Source: Shewanella profunda (GTDB lineage: Bacteria > Pseudomonadota > Gammaproteobacteria > Enterobacterales > Shewanellaceae). Taken from it: a DNA stretch of 64,000 nucleotides. Positions 41,097 through 50,363 of the stretch are shown piece after piece (positions within the stretch are counted from its first letter, which is position 1; every line of letters begins with the position of its first letter). The position numbers and the translations under genes were made by a program. The notes below the pieces were generated by a model, which did not search any database, had not been told where the DNA came from, and worked only from the letters and a program-made list of their open reading frames with translations. The stretch spans positions 124,001 through 188,000 of the forward strand of contig NZ_JAKILG010000002.1 of the NCBI RefSeq assembly GCF_023283765.1, in the 5' to 3' direction.

Positions 41097-41924
41097 TTAG
41101 CGCGCTTTATCCAATGCATCACATAAAGCCTTAACGCCCAGTAAGGCTCGGGGAGTGGCACGGTGCAATAAATCGGCATTGATTTGAAAAATATGCTGTT
41201 TTTTAACCGCCGGAATTTCTGGCCATTGGCTCCAATTAACGCCTTTCACATTGCCTTCCTCTTCACTTTGCAAAATCACCTCAGGCAAAGTGAGTAACAC
41301 ATTTTCTAAACTCACCTGCGGATAATCGCTATCGGCATCATAAAATACGTTTTGCCCGTGGCACACGCTAATAATTTGCTGGATCCAACTGTTTTTAGAT
41401 ACCGTCATTAAAGGGGTCGACCAGAGTTGATAAAACACCTTAGGCTCTGATTTACTCGCATTTTCACTGCGTAAACGATTTAGTTCAGCGCGGTATGCTG
41501 CAGCCGCATTATTGGCTTTTTCAACATGCCCGGTTAATTGACCTAATGCTTCAAGCTCCTTGGCAACCCCTTCTAAGGTTTTGGGATCACTGCCATAGAG
41601 ATTAAACCCCAACGCCCTAAGCTGATTGATATCTTCTGCTTTATTACCCGAATCCCAGACCACAATAAGATCAGGGTTAAGCTCTAAAACCCGCTCCATT
41701 TGAATGCCATAGAAACCGCCGATACGTGGGATCTTTTTTGCTGCTTCGGGATAATCCGCATAATCGGTCGTGGCGACAATCGTATCACCCGCACCTATGG
41801 CATACAGCATTTCAACCGCATGGGGCGAGAGCGCAATAATACGTTTAGCAGGTTCGGCCGACAGACTATTGGGAAGAAAAATGCAAAGTCCCAAGAACAG
41901 TCCTATCGCGCTTTGTTTACGCAT
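41097..41924 (-). CDS. btuF: Cobalamin-binding periplasmic protein BtuF
   Basis: Periplasmic binding protein that delivers corrinoids to the BtuCD importer. The 275-residue product has a signal peptide ending NSLSA. KRIIALSPHAVEMLYAIGAGD (about residues 28-48) is the family opening, followed by RIGGFYGIQMERVLELNPDLIVVW. It is the last gene of the minus-strand cobalamin cluster, separated from cobO by a DUF2235 gene. A terminator abuts its stop. Confidence 0.9.
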   Translation of the reverse strand: MRKQSAIGLFLGLCIFLPNSLSAEPAKRIIALSPHAVEMLYAIGAGDTIVATTDYADYPEAAKKIPRIGGFYGIQMERVLELNPDLIVVWDSGNKAEDINQLRALGFNLYGSDPKTLEGVAKELEALGQLTGHVEKANNAAAAYRAELNRLRSENASKSEPKVFYQLWSTPLMTVSKNSWIQQIISVCHGQNVFYDADSDYPQVSLENVLLTLPEVILQSEEEGNVKGVNWSQWPEIPAVKKQHIFQINADLLHRATPRALLGVKALCDALDKAR

Positions 41925-41939
41925 AATATTCCTTAATGT

Positions 41940-42977
41940 TTAACTTATTAGCCTTGTTGGCCAGCCATAGAGATCAAGATAGGCTTTAAGATTTTTAGGC
42001 CGATATTGGGGATCTTGCTCCCACCTTACCTTCACTGAATGGTGCAACAACACGGGAACCGTAGTGGGATCGAGTGGCCGTAAATACGCTTGCTTTACCC
42101 GGTAAAAATTGCGCCGAGAATCATGCAAGGTCGCGAGCGGGTTAGGATGCAGACTCGCCGCCAAATGCGGTTCAAGGCTTAAATTGAATCTCTGCGCCTC
42201 ATTCATCATCCACAACAGGGCATTGTCCGACAATAAAGAGCCGTCATTATCGGGCTTATAGCTGCCACCAATATTGCTATGGGCACCAGCAAACCACACC
42301 TGCTGCATATCCATATTTTCGCGCACTTGCCAGATGGTCGGTTCAAAATCGCTGCGGTGTTCATCAATTGCCAAAGCATGGCGGGCAACCAGCACGTTGC
42401 GACCAATTTTAGTATCGTAAAACTCGTCTTTATCCTCGAACAAACCTAAAAATGAGATGGGAATACCCATAGCACCAACGGTATCCCACACACCAACAAA
42501 TTTAATTTCCCGCGACTCATGGCTGTAACGAGCTCTAAATTCAATGGATTTTTCGCCATCAGGCGCAAAGGGCGCACTGCTTTTTTTGTAATGGTCGAAG
42601 GCTTGTTGGATAAGCGCCGCATCGGGGCGTTTGAGTATGCCGCAATTATTGATCAGGCCGCATAGGCAGCGCACTGTGTAAGCCCCGCGGCTAAAACCAA
42701 ACAGATAAATCTCATCACCGAGGGAATAATTTTGCACTATATAACGGTAGCCATCCATGATGTTTTTATGCAGGCCCCGTCCTGTCGCGCCACCAATTAG
42801 CGCATCGTAATAGGAACCGATGCCCCAATCGTAAAATACCTGCTGGGGTTTACCATCGCTAGCAACAGGACTGATTGCCCGTGCAAGGCGCAGCACATTG
42901 GTCGGGAAATCGACCTTAAGCTCTTTCTCAGGCCGATTCCAAGTGCCGTCGGCACAAATCACAATACGCTTATTCAT
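41940..42977 (-). CDS. DUF2235 alpha/beta-hydrolase-type protein
   Basis: A 345-residue soluble protein with the DUF2235 fold. It opens KRIVICADGTWNRPE (about 3-17), has the nucleophile elbow FGFSRGAYTVR (about 94-104, GxSxG), an Asp in KFVGVWDTVGAMG (about 156-168) and WFAGAHSNIGG with a His (about 230). Relatives include type VI secretion phospholipases (Tle1 group), but this short form lacks extra domains and no secretion genes adjoin it. It lies between cobO and btuF, 15 bases before btuF. Its role there is unexplained. Confidence 0.83.
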   Translation of the reverse strand: MNKRIVICADGTWNRPEKELKVDFPTNVLRLARAISPVASDGKPQQVFYDWGIGSYYDALIGGATGRGLHKNIMDGYRYIVQNYSLGDEIYLFGFSRGAYTVRCLCGLINNCGILKRPDAALIQQAFDHYKKSSAPFAPDGEKSIEFRARYSHESREIKFVGVWDTVGAMGIPISFLGLFEDKDEFYDTKIGRNVLVARHALAIDEHRSDFEPTIWQVRENMDMQQVWFAGAHSNIGGSYKPDNDGSLLSDNALLWMMNEAQRFNLSLEPHLAASLHPNPLATLHDSRRNFYRVKQAYLRPLDPTTVPVLLHHSVKVRWEQDPQYRPKNLKAYLDLYGWPTRLIS

Positions 42978-43153
42978 AGGATCATCCTTGAGAATGATGT
43001 GAACACTGAACCTGTACTTGCAACTTGCCAGTTGCCAGTTGCTAGCCCTAAAACTTAACGGATTTTATGCTCAGGCTAAAGCCATTGGCGAGTGATACTT
43101 CGAATCGCAACCTTCGATACTCAGCCTCTTTAGTACCGTATTATAAAGCTAGG

Positions 43154-43777
43154 TTAATAATCAAACCCCGGCTGCGCTTTTATTCCGGCTTCAAAGGCAT
43201 GTTTTATCGATTGAACCTCGCTGACCGTATCAGCTAATTCGATAATGGCGCGATGACAAGCGCGGCCAGTGATGATCACATGCTGCATCGGTGGACGATG
43301 CTTAAGCGCGGTCAGCACGCGTTCAACATCCAGATAGTGATAGCTCACCATATAAGTCAGCTCATCGAGCATCAGACAATCTATGGACTCATCCTGCAGC
43401 AACTTTTCGGCGGCTTCCCATGCGAGCAATGCGGCAGCGGTATCCTTTTCTTTATCTTGGGTTTCCCAGGTAAAACCTGTGCCCATCACATGAAACTCAA
43501 CCCCAGCGCTTTCGAGTAAGTTACGCTCACCGCACTCCCAAGTGCCTTTGATAAATTGCACTACGGCGGCTTTTTTACCGTGACCAACGGCGCGGGCAAC
43601 GGTACCAAAACCTGAGGTCGATTTGCCTTTGCCGTTACCGGTTAATACCAGCAGTATGCCTTTTTCTTCTTGGGCGGCGGCAATTTTGGCATCCACTCCG
43701 GCTTTCACTTTCCGTTGGCGCACCTTGTGGCGTTCAGCCTTAATTTGCGCTTGTTCGTTCTCATTCTGTGCTGTCAT
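43154..43777 (-). CDS. cobO: Cob(I)yrinic acid a,c-diamide adenosyltransferase
   Basis: Attaches the adenosyl group to the corrinoid cobalt. The 207-residue length matches BtuR/CobO at about 196-210. The P-loop is TGNGKGKST (about residues 45-53). FIKGTWECGERNLLE and CLMLDELTY are conserved substrate-site segments. The upstream neighbour on the same strand is the cobQ remnant, then cobU. It is intact. Confidence 0.95.
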   Translation of the reverse strand: MTAQNENEQAQIKAERHKVRQRKVKAGVDAKIAAAQEEKGILLVLTGNGKGKSTSGFGTVARAVGHGKKAAVVQFIKGTWECGERNLLESAGVEFHVMGTGFTWETQDKEKDTAAALLAWEAAEKLLQDESIDCLMLDELTYMVSYHYLDVERVLTALKHRPPMQHVIITGRACHRAIIELADTVSEVQSIKHAFEAGIKAQPGFDY

Positions 43778-43841
43778 TATTTCTCTTTGCCTACTCTATT
43801 TATGCTAAAAATGATTCTAAAAAATGGCTAAAAAGTACGTT

Positions 43842-44100
43842 TTAAATCTCATCAGCCAAGATGGCATGCCATTTTTGGATATCTAAATGCTCGGCTAACA
43901 CATAGGCTAAAAGCTCGAAGGATTCAAGACAGCTTTGAGCGCCATTGCCTTGTAATCCTTAGATTTAGGTCCAAAGAAGGCCGAGGCTTCCAGCGGCGTC
44001 AGGGCTTTACCGTGAACGATAATTTGCGCGTCCGTGTCCGAGCTAGGTTTAAGCAGTATGGGGCTCGAGACAAGCCGCGGCTTGCAATACCTTCACGCGA
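43842..44100 (-). pseudogene. cobQ: Collapsed cobyric acid synthase (cobQ) remnant
   Basis: No open frame spans this stretch, but minus-strand translation gives three CobQ-like pieces in different frames. A piece [10 protein letters not shown] (about 44090-44065) corresponds to the segment before the MNPxLLKP motif. Next comes [20 protein letters not shown] and onward to KAMALKAVL (about 44063-43930). The last piece runs [19 protein letters not shown] to ILADEI and ends in TAA at 43842-43844. An intact gene is about 1.5 kb; here under 0.3 kb is left, so an internal deletion of over 1 kb, at least one frameshift and loss of the N-terminal P-loop are implied. It sits between cobO and cobU, where an intact cobQ is expected. 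The upstream stretch 44101-44288 shows nothing further that I recognise. Confidence 0.85.
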
Positions 44101-44288
44101 GTATGAGTGCTTGCCAAATGAGCAATGCTCACCTGAGTGCTTTGTGTATTATCGAGTGCATTAGCGCAGGTTGTATTGTCGATGTTTGGATAAGGCATAG
44201 ATTACTGACTTACTTAAGTTTGCGGTATTAACATCTAAGCTAAGCCCTAAACACTCATGCCAAGCCGTTTTAAGCTAATCCATTAAAC

Positions 44289-44900
44289 CTAAAGCGGTTT
44301 TAGTGCTAAAGGTAAACCCGCGACCACTAGGGTAACATTGTCAGCCAAGGCTGCCACGGCTTGGTTTAACCAGCCAGCTTCGTCGATAAATTGCCGGCTC
44401 AGTTCGCCTAAAGGCACTATGCCTGAACCAACCTCGTTGCTGATCAAAATCACCACACCTTCAAGCTCTGCAAGGGAATCCACAAAATCGGCTTTCTCCC
44501 TTTGCCAATATGCAAGTGGGTCTATGCTCGCCTTTTTAGCAGCAACATCTGCAGCAAAATTCCACTCGGTAGGTGTTGGTTCATCTAGTTCTGGATAACA
44601 GGCGAGTAATTGATTGGTTAACCAAAGGGTTAAGCAATCCACTAGAATCACTCGCCCAGGTTTGGCTAAGCGCTTCAATTGCGTTGTGAGGGCGAGGGGC
44701 TCTTCAATTAATTGCCAGGTAATGCCATCATCTAAACGGCCTTTTTGGTGTTTCGCTATACGCTCAGTCATTTCGGCATCCAGCGCCTGCGCCGTTGCCA
44801 CAAAGCAAGCATCAAACCCGAGCGCCGTATATTGACGCACTAGGGCTTCACCGTAACGGCTCTTACCGCTACGGGCGCCACCTATGACTAAATGGATCAC
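44289..44900 (-). CDS. cobU: Adenosylcobinamide kinase / guanylyltransferase
   Basis: Phosphorylates adenosylcobinamide and activates it with GTP for lower-ligand attachment. The product is 203 residues from GTG 44900, whose bases overlap the cobS stop as GTGA. A longer frame to 44936 lies inside cobS and is rejected. The P-loop is VIGGARSGKSR (about residues 4-14). LVDCLTLWLTNQ and ILISNEVGSGIVP carry the conserved Asp and the NExGxGIVP signature. Length matches the family at about 180-200. Confidence 0.95.
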   Translation of the reverse strand: MIHLVIGGARSGKSRYGEALVRQYTALGFDACFVATAQALDAEMTERIAKHQKGRLDDGITWQLIEEPLALTTQLKRLAKPGRVILVDCLTLWLTNQLLACYPELDEPTPTEWNFAADVAAKKASIDPLAYWQREKADFVDSLAELEGVVILISNEVGSGIVPLGELSRQFIDEAGWLNQAVAALADNVTLVVAGLPLALKPL

Positions 44901-45685
44901 AGAATACTTCCAACAATAAGCAGCACAAGATAACAAACAATCTCACATATTTGTTGAGCAGCACCTAAAGTATCACCCGTGTAACCACCAATCTGACGTC
45001 TAAAAACAACCACAATCAAACGACGCAGACCGATCATCACCAATAACAGTGATAGGGCAGCTAATCCCTTAAGGAATAACAGCACCAACACGCCGCTGGC
45101 GATCAGGATAAACAGCTCATTAATGCCTTGATGCTGAGACAAAGGCTTAGATTTGCTGGTTTCATCGTCGCGAACATATTTTTCGGTAAAGATAATACTC
45201 GCAGCGACCACGCGGCTAACGGTATGTGCAACGATAAGCGCCGAGCCCGCCACCACGGGATCATACAGCGCCAACTCGACTAATAGCTGCCATTTAAGCA
45301 ACAGCGCTAATATCAAGGCTATAGCGCCGTAACTACCCAGACGCGAATCCTTCATGATGCGAAGTTTATCTTCTGCCGTCCAACCGCCACCAAAACCATC
45401 AAAAGTATCGGCTAACCCATCCTCATGGAACCCGCCTGTTAGCAAAACCCCAACTAACATAGCTAAGAGCACAGATACCCCAGCGGGTAACCAGTTCTGC
45501 GTTAGCCAAAATACAATGGCACTTAATAGGCCAATTAACAGACCTACTAAGCCAAAATAACGGCTTGCCTTATTGAGCTTATCGCTATCAACCTCAACCC
45601 ATTTAGGCATTGGGATGCGGGTAAAATAGCCCATAGCAACTAAAAACAAATCTATTTCTTTGTGCCAGCTTTCGCGTTCTGACAT
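44897..45685 (-). CDS. cobS: Adenosylcobinamide-GDP ribazoletransferase (cobalamin synthase)
   Basis: Integral membrane enzyme joining adenosylcobinamide-GDP with alpha-ribazole (phosphate). The 262-residue product has several membrane segments. GGFHEDGLADTFDGFGGG (about residues 84-101) is the metal-binding signature of CobS. FTRIPMP at residues 18-24 is typical. It is coupled to cobU by stop/start overlap. Confidence 0.96.
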   Translation of the reverse strand: MSERESWHKEIDLFLVAMGYFTRIPMPKWVEVDSDKLNKASRYFGLVGLLIGLLSAIVFWLTQNWLPAGVSVLLAMLVGVLLTGGFHEDGLADTFDGFGGGWTAEDKLRIMKDSRLGSYGAIALILALLLKWQLLVELALYDPVVAGSALIVAHTVSRVVAASIIFTEKYVRDDETSKSKPLSQHQGINELFILIASGVLVLLFLKGLAALSLLLVMIGLRRLIVVVFRRQIGGYTGDTLGAAQQICEIVCYLVLLIVGSIL

Positions 45686-45778
45686 AAAGCATCCTTAGTG
45701 AATCCACACTTGCTGCAAGGTTTAAGATTAAAACGGTTGGCTAAAAAGTTATTTTTAAAATAACTAGTTAGAGACATA

Positions 45779-46831
45779 TCATACAACAGCCTCAATCCCC
45801 GCATCACTAAAACTCGCCATTTGATTGTAAAAATTTACTGCAGCCTGAATAAGCGGTAAAGCCAAAGCAGCCCCCGTGCCCTCGCCTAATCTTAGGCCAA
45901 GAGATAACAAAGGTTTAGCCTGTAAATATTCAAGCATTTTTAAATGGCCTTGCTCATCGGATTGATGGGCGAAAAGCAAATAATCACGTACATTGGGAGC
46001 CATTTTTACCGCGACTAGCGCGGCTGCAGTGGCGATAAAACCGTCCACAACGACCAGCATTTTGCGCTCAGCGGCGGCTAACATAGCGCCCGTCATCTGC
46101 ACAATTTCAAAACCTCCTAGGCAGGCCAATACTTCTTTGGGCCCAGTTAAGGCACTTTGGTGCTGCAATAGCGCCAACTCGATCAGCATCAGCTTACGCT
46201 CTAGGGTTTCGCTATTTATTCCTGTGCCGCGGCCAACACAATCACCCACATCAAGCTGCATTATCGCCGCCATAATGGCAGAGGCTGCAGACGTATTACC
46301 TATACCCATTTCACCAAAGGCAACCAGATTGCAGCCTGCTTGATGGTGGCGTTCAATCAGATCACGCGCCATTGCAAAGCCTTTATCGACAGTTTCCAGC
46401 GTCATCGCTGGCGCTAAATGAATCGCTCGAGTACCCGCGCCAAGACGTTGATCGATAATAGCTTCAACACCTCTGACTGGTTCTAAAATGCCGCAATCAA
46501 TCACTTCCAACGTAAAACCCACTTGCCGACAAAAGACGTTAATCGCCGCACCGCCATGGGCAAAATTAAGTACCATTTGGCGGGTCACTTCACTCGGGGC
46601 AATGGAAATACCTTCTGCTGCTATGCCATGGTCCCCCGCAAACACTAACATAGTGGGGTATACTATTTTGGGTTCATCCACACCTTGCACCCGAGCGATT
46701 TGCAATGCTAAGGATTCAAGCTGCCCTAAGGCACCTGGAGGTTTAGTTTTAAGATTAATCTTCTGTTGAATTAGCTGATCCTGCGTTTTACTTACAGGGC
46801 TAATTTGAAATGATACGGCAGACAAAGGCAT
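45779..46831 (-). CDS. cobT: Nicotinate-nucleotide:dimethylbenzimidazole phosphoribosyltransferase
   Basis: Makes alpha-ribazole phosphate, the activated lower ligand. The 350-residue length matches CobT at about 350-359. [31 protein letters not shown] and [12 protein letters not shown] (about residues 173-184) are family motifs. The catalytic Glu lies in [14 protein letters not shown] (about 315-328). It lies upstream of cobS in the same operon. Confidence 0.96.
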   Translation of the reverse strand: MPLSAVSFQISPVSKTQDQLIQQKINLKTKPPGALGQLESLALQIARVQGVDEPKIVYPTMLVFAGDHGIAAEGISIAPSEVTRQMVLNFAHGGAAINVFCRQVGFTLEVIDCGILEPVRGVEAIIDQRLGAGTRAIHLAPAMTLETVDKGFAMARDLIERHHQAGCNLVAFGEMGIGNTSAASAIMAAIMQLDVGDCVGRGTGINSETLERKLMLIELALLQHQSALTGPKEVLACLGGFEIVQMTGAMLAAAERKMLVVVDGFIATAAALVAVKMAPNVRDYLLFAHQSDEQGHLKMLEYLQAKPLLSLGLRLGEGTGAALALPLIQAAVNFYNQMASFSDAGIEAVV

Positions 46832-46897
46832 TTACTCTCCAGTTACTCATCCATTACTAAGACGCATCTGGCGTCTATTTTCCATACGCCTTAAGCA

Positions 46898-48040
46898 TTA
46901 AATCGCCACTTTTCGCCGACGCAGAATAATCAAAAAGAAAAAACTGCCGATAGCGGCGGTGATAATCCCCACGGGCAATTCTTGGTTGCCGAGTAGGCAG
47001 CGAGCGAGTACATCAATCCACACCATAAATAATCCGCCCACCAGCGCGATGAGTAATATTGACTGACGACCAGGAAATAATAAGCGCACTGTATGGGGGA
47101 TCATTAATCCCACAAAGCCAATACCACCGCAGGTGGCGACTAAAACCGCCGTGATCAATGAGCAAAGTAGTAGCATATTTAAACGCAGCTTAGGCACATT
47201 CACCCCTAAGGTATGGGCGGTTTCATCCCCCGCCTGCAATGCCATAATCTGGCGCTTCATGCCTAAAATAATCACCAGACTCACGCCTATGACTAAACTC
47301 GGTAACAGCAGCAGCGACCAACTGGCCTTGGCGAAACTCCCTAAACTCCAAAAGAGCACAGATGCCGTGGCCAGGGGACTGGCAAAATACAACAGCAGAC
47401 TCGTTAACGCACCGAACATAAAGGACGTCGCCACCCCCGAGAGCAGCATACGCTCTACCTGACTATTGAGCCCAAGGCCTGACAAGGCAAGCACTATCAG
47501 TACCGACAAACTGGCGCCAATAAACGCGCCGAAGGGTAAGCTAAACCACAACAAGCCAGCAAAAGCACCCGAGCCACTAAAAACTCCCGAGCTTGCGATT
47601 AACTCCGGATTTTCAAATAAACCAGAACCGGTAAAAATCGTCAGCATCACAACCGCTCCGAAAGAGGCGCCTGAGCTAATGCCAAACAAATAAGGGTCGG
47701 CTAGCGGATTACGAGTCACGGTTTGCAACACACTGCCAGCCAGTGACAAGCCCGCCCCCGCCACAAAAGCCAGTAAAATGCGCGGCAACCTTAGCTCCAT
47801 AACGATGCGTTCTGCCATGACATTCACTTCATCCGCACGGCCAAAAATATGGCTTAGTTTACGGATAACTATATGCAACACATCTAAAAAGCCAATACTG
47901 GCCGCGCCAAAGCTTGCCGCTGCAATCGGCGTGATAAGGGCCAATATGACCAATCCAAGAATAAACCATTGCTGTCTAGTCAACGGTGTCAAAATACGCC
48001 CCAAAAGTAACTTAAATAAAGAGGGGTTTGTGTCCTTCAT
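46898..48040 (-). CDS. btuC: Cobalamin/iron-complex ABC transporter permease (BtuC-like)
   Basis: FecCD-family permease with about ten membrane helices, 380 residues from ATG 48040, whose A is shared with the stop of the ATPase gene. PRILLAFVAGAGLSLAGSVLQ (about residues 90-110) and GLMIPHTVRLLFP (near 310) are family signatures, the latter contacting the ATPase. Its place under the B12 riboswitch with btuF, cobT, cobS and cobU supports corrinoid as substrate rather than iron. Confidence 0.92.
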   Translation of the reverse strand: MKDTNPSLFKLLLGRILTPLTRQQWFILGLVILALITPIAAASFGAASIGFLDVLHIVIRKLSHIFGRADEVNVMAERIVMELRLPRILLAFVAGAGLSLAGSVLQTVTRNPLADPYLFGISSGASFGAVVMLTIFTGSGLFENPELIASSGVFSGSGAFAGLLWFSLPFGAFIGASLSVLIVLALSGLGLNSQVERMLLSGVATSFMFGALTSLLLYFASPLATASVLFWSLGSFAKASWSLLLLPSLVIGVSLVIILGMKRQIMALQAGDETAHTLGVNVPKLRLNMLLLCSLITAVLVATCGGIGFVGLMIPHTVRLLFPGRQSILLIALVGGLFMVWIDVLARCLLGNQELPVGIITAAIGSFFFLIILRRRKVAI

Positions 48041-48933
48041 CAACTGCCCTTAAAGGTGCTGAGATCGTGATTAGGCATAAGAATCCCTTGATCAACATCC
48101 TGATGTTGATAACCATAAAAATAACTGATTAAGGGCTTTTTATGTTGCGGATGTGAAGAAACTTGAGCACACACACCAAACACATCACCAATTCGCGCCT
48201 CGGTTAACACCTCTGTGGGTGTCCCCATAGCGCAAACTTCACCCTTATCGAGTAATAACAAGCTGTCACACAGGGCGCTGGCAAGATTAAGATCATGGAT
48301 TGACGCTATTACACTAATACCAAGGCTACGCACTAACTCAAGAATTTGAATTTGGTAGCGCACATCGAGGTGATTGGTCGGCTCGTCGAGGATCAATAGC
48401 TGCGGCTGCTGGACAATCGCTCTTGCAATAAGCGCCCGCTGTTTTTCCCCACCGGATAACCGTTCATACTGTTGATGCACTTTATGAACTAAACCCACCT
48501 TTTCCAGCGCCTTGGCGATTTTGACACTGTCGCCACTGGAATTAGTATCGAACATCCCCTTATGGGGCGTTAATCCCATCGAGACTAATTGCTCCGTGGT
48601 CATATCAAAATAATGGGGAGTATCCTGCTGCACAACGGCAACCCGACAGGCAAAAGCCTTGGGCGATAACAGATCAATATTCTGATTAAAAAGGGTAATA
48701 GTGCCCTGCGTTGGGCGCACAAACCGATAAATGCAGCGCAGTAAACTGGATTTACCCGCACCGTTGGGGCCGATCAGGCCTAACATTTGGCCACTTGGTA
48801 GCGCAAAGTTAATATCGGAAAGGATGGTTTTACCATCAATCACCCAACTCAAATGACTTACATTGAGTGCAGTATTGTGCTCCACAGCATGTGGGGTTGA
48901 TGGCTTAATAGGTGGCAACGGGAATGGCTTCAA
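48040..48933 (-). CDS. btuD: Cobalamin ABC transporter ATP-binding protein (BtuD-like)
   Basis: ATPase of the corrinoid importer, about 297 residues. The Walker A is LIGPNGAGKSSLLR (about residues 53-66), the Q-loop VQQDTPHYFDM, the signature LSGGEKQRALIARA and the Walker B LLILDEPTNHLDV. The C-terminal extension of about 50 residues after the ABC core is not recognised. Start TTG 48933 is uncertain; a GTG at 48885 would shorten the leader. It is first in the operon after the riboswitch. Confidence 0.92.
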   Translation of the reverse strand: MKPFPLPPIKPSTPHAVEHNTALNVSHLSWVIDGKTILSDINFALPSGQMLGLIGPNGAGKSSLLRCIYRFVRPTQGTITLFNQNIDLLSPKAFACRVAVVQQDTPHYFDMTTEQLVSMGLTPHKGMFDTNSSGDSVKIAKALEKVGLVHKVHQQYERLSGGEKQRALIARAIVQQPQLLILDEPTNHLDVRYQIQILELVRSLGISVIASIHDLNLASALCDSLLLLDKGEVCAMGTPTEVLTEARIGDVFGVCAQVSSHPQHKKPLISYFYGYQHQDVDQGILMPNHDLSTFKGS

Positions 48934-49032
48934 TTAAGCAAAGCTCCCACTACAAAAGGCGTAGTACTGATTATCATATTCTGCTCCCTCGAGTCACCCG
49001 CTCGAGAACTAAGGCTGCACGCAGCGATAACA

Positions 49033-49230
49033 GAAATAGGCAGGTCTCCTGACTTGTAGGGAGAAGGTTCTAGATCTTCTTTCACTACTCACAGTTGCGG
49101 GTACAGTTCGGGCCGACTGACAGGCAGCTCCCCGATTCCCTATTATGTATGGGTTGATATGTTCTTGATATACCTAAATCAATAACCGTGAAAAGCATCC
49201 AAGCACACATTCCCAACACCTATTTCTGCG
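49033..49230 (-). ncRNA. Cobalamin (adenosylcobalamin) riboswitch
   Basis: On the minus strand the conserved B12 box AGTCAGGAGACCTGCC lies at 49041-49056. Upstream of it are CCCGCAACTGTGA and GGGAATCGGGGAGCTGCC, both core elements. The closing P1 stem is formed by CCTATTTCTG (49218-49228 region) and CAGAAATAGG (49033-49042). The element sits between cobC and btuD, about 100 bases before btuD, so it should repress the btuD-btuC-cobT-cobS-cobU-(cobQ)-cobO-btuF operon when cobalamin is plentiful. The expression platform was not resolved. Confidence 0.93.
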
Positions 49231-49361
49231 ACATTCTCAGCTAATTAGGCAGCTAATACGCTAGTTAGCAAGAACGTCAGAAAGAAGCATTATCCTATAT
49301 ATTGCTTTTTAGGCAATGGCAATTAACCCATAAAGCCGGCTGCTTTTAACAAAAGCCGAGA

Positions 49362-50099
49362 TTATAATAAGTCACTATTAGCACTCGTAGTACTCGGCCA
49401 ATCTAGCCGCCAGTAACGCTCACCCTGTTCATCCTCCAACACGTTAATACTGACCACTGCTGCCACAGGTAGTGTTAATTGACTATAAAAACCGACCATT
49501 TGCACAGCCCCAAGGGCACGGGCCATTAGATGACGGATCACCCCACCGTGGGTCACAATCCAAATATGAGTGGCAGATTTTGCGGTATTTACCTCACCAT
49601 GGACAAGCTCAATATCCTGCGCCACCTTTGCAAACTCTTGATCTACAATCCCATCGATTGCGGTATTAATCCTCGTTTCAAAACTCGCCATCGATTCACC
49701 ATTAGGCGGTGACATTTGCCATGGATTTTGCCAATAGGTCGCAAGCCGTTCGCCATCTTGATGATAAAGCTCGTCGAGTAGCCGACCATCCCAGTCACCA
49801 AAATCCACTTCCTGCAATTCAACGAGTAATTGTGCAGTTAACGGTGTAAAACTGGATGAGTCGAGCTGAATACCCACGGGTGAAGCCACATATTGCTCTG
49901 CGGCAAAAGTTTTTGCAAACTCGGCGCAGCGCCTTGATGTTGAGCTATAAATGCCATGGCATACAGCGGCTTGTGCTTTTACGGCTGCCGACATCTGCCG
50001 CCAACCTTTTTCGCTTAACGGTACATCGACCCGCCCACGTAGAATCGCCCCGCCGTCACATTCACCGTGGCGTAATAGCAATATTCGTACTTGCTTCAT
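49362..50099 (-). CDS. cobC: Histidine phosphatase, probable alpha-ribazole phosphatase
   Basis: Phosphoglycerate-mutase-fold phosphatase, 245 residues. RILLLRHGECDGG (about residues 4-16) holds the catalytic RHG motif. GRVDVPLSEKGWRQM, a phosphate-site Arg in STSRRCAE, EVDFGDWDG and the second catalytic His in IVTHGGVIRHLMA (about 190-202) follow. The sequence EVDFGDWDG and the location next to the B12 operon support CobC, which removes the phosphate of alpha-ribazole phosphate. It lies 5' of the riboswitch, so it is not under that element. It is slightly longer than typical CobC at about 200. Confidence 0.83.
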   Translation of the reverse strand: MKQVRILLLRHGECDGGAILRGRVDVPLSEKGWRQMSAAVKAQAAVCHGIYSSTSRRCAEFAKTFAAEQYVASPVGIQLDSSSFTPLTAQLLVELQEVDFGDWDGRLLDELYHQDGERLATYWQNPWQMSPPNGESMASFETRINTAIDGIVDQEFAKVAQDIELVHGEVNTAKSATHIWIVTHGGVIRHLMARALGAVQMVGFYSQLTLPVAAVVSINVLEDEQGERYWRLDWPSTTSANSDLL

Positions 50100-50247
50100 A
50101 TCACTCTAATACCTATCAACCCACCAAAATCAATTCAAGCCAGTCACCCATCGACTGCGCTAATAAGAATCACCATAATGCCTCAGGGCCTAAGTCTCTA
50201 CACGGCCAACTTTGACCTTGCCCTGACAAACCTATGTCGCGTATTAT

Positions 50248-50271
50248 GGACGTCTATACGTTTAAATGTCT
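50248..50271 (+). promoter_or_regulatory. MetJ-type operator upstream of metH
   Basis: Three tandem eight-base units, GGACGTCT, ATACGTTT and AAATGTCT, match the MetJ consensus AGACGTCT at 7, 6 and 6 positions. They lie 93-116 bases before the metH start. Tandem met boxes are how MetJ with S-adenosylmethionine binds, so metH is probably repressed when methionine is plentiful. Confidence 0.75.
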
Positions 50272-50363
50272 AAAACAAAATGTCAGCATCTAGAATAAAA
50301 TGCGATCCACATAAAAGTTGACTACTTTTGGACTTAACTTAGCAGTTGTAAAGGTAACTATTT

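Noticed and set aside
41940..42977. Type VI secretion phospholipase effector
   Set aside because: The protein is a short DUF2235 form, and no VgrG, PAAR, chaperone or immunity gene is nearby.
44034..44231. Plus-strand 65-codon open frame between cobO and cobU
   Set aside because: It is antisense to the cobQ remnant, which has clear protein similarity in reading; no ribosome-binding site was seen.
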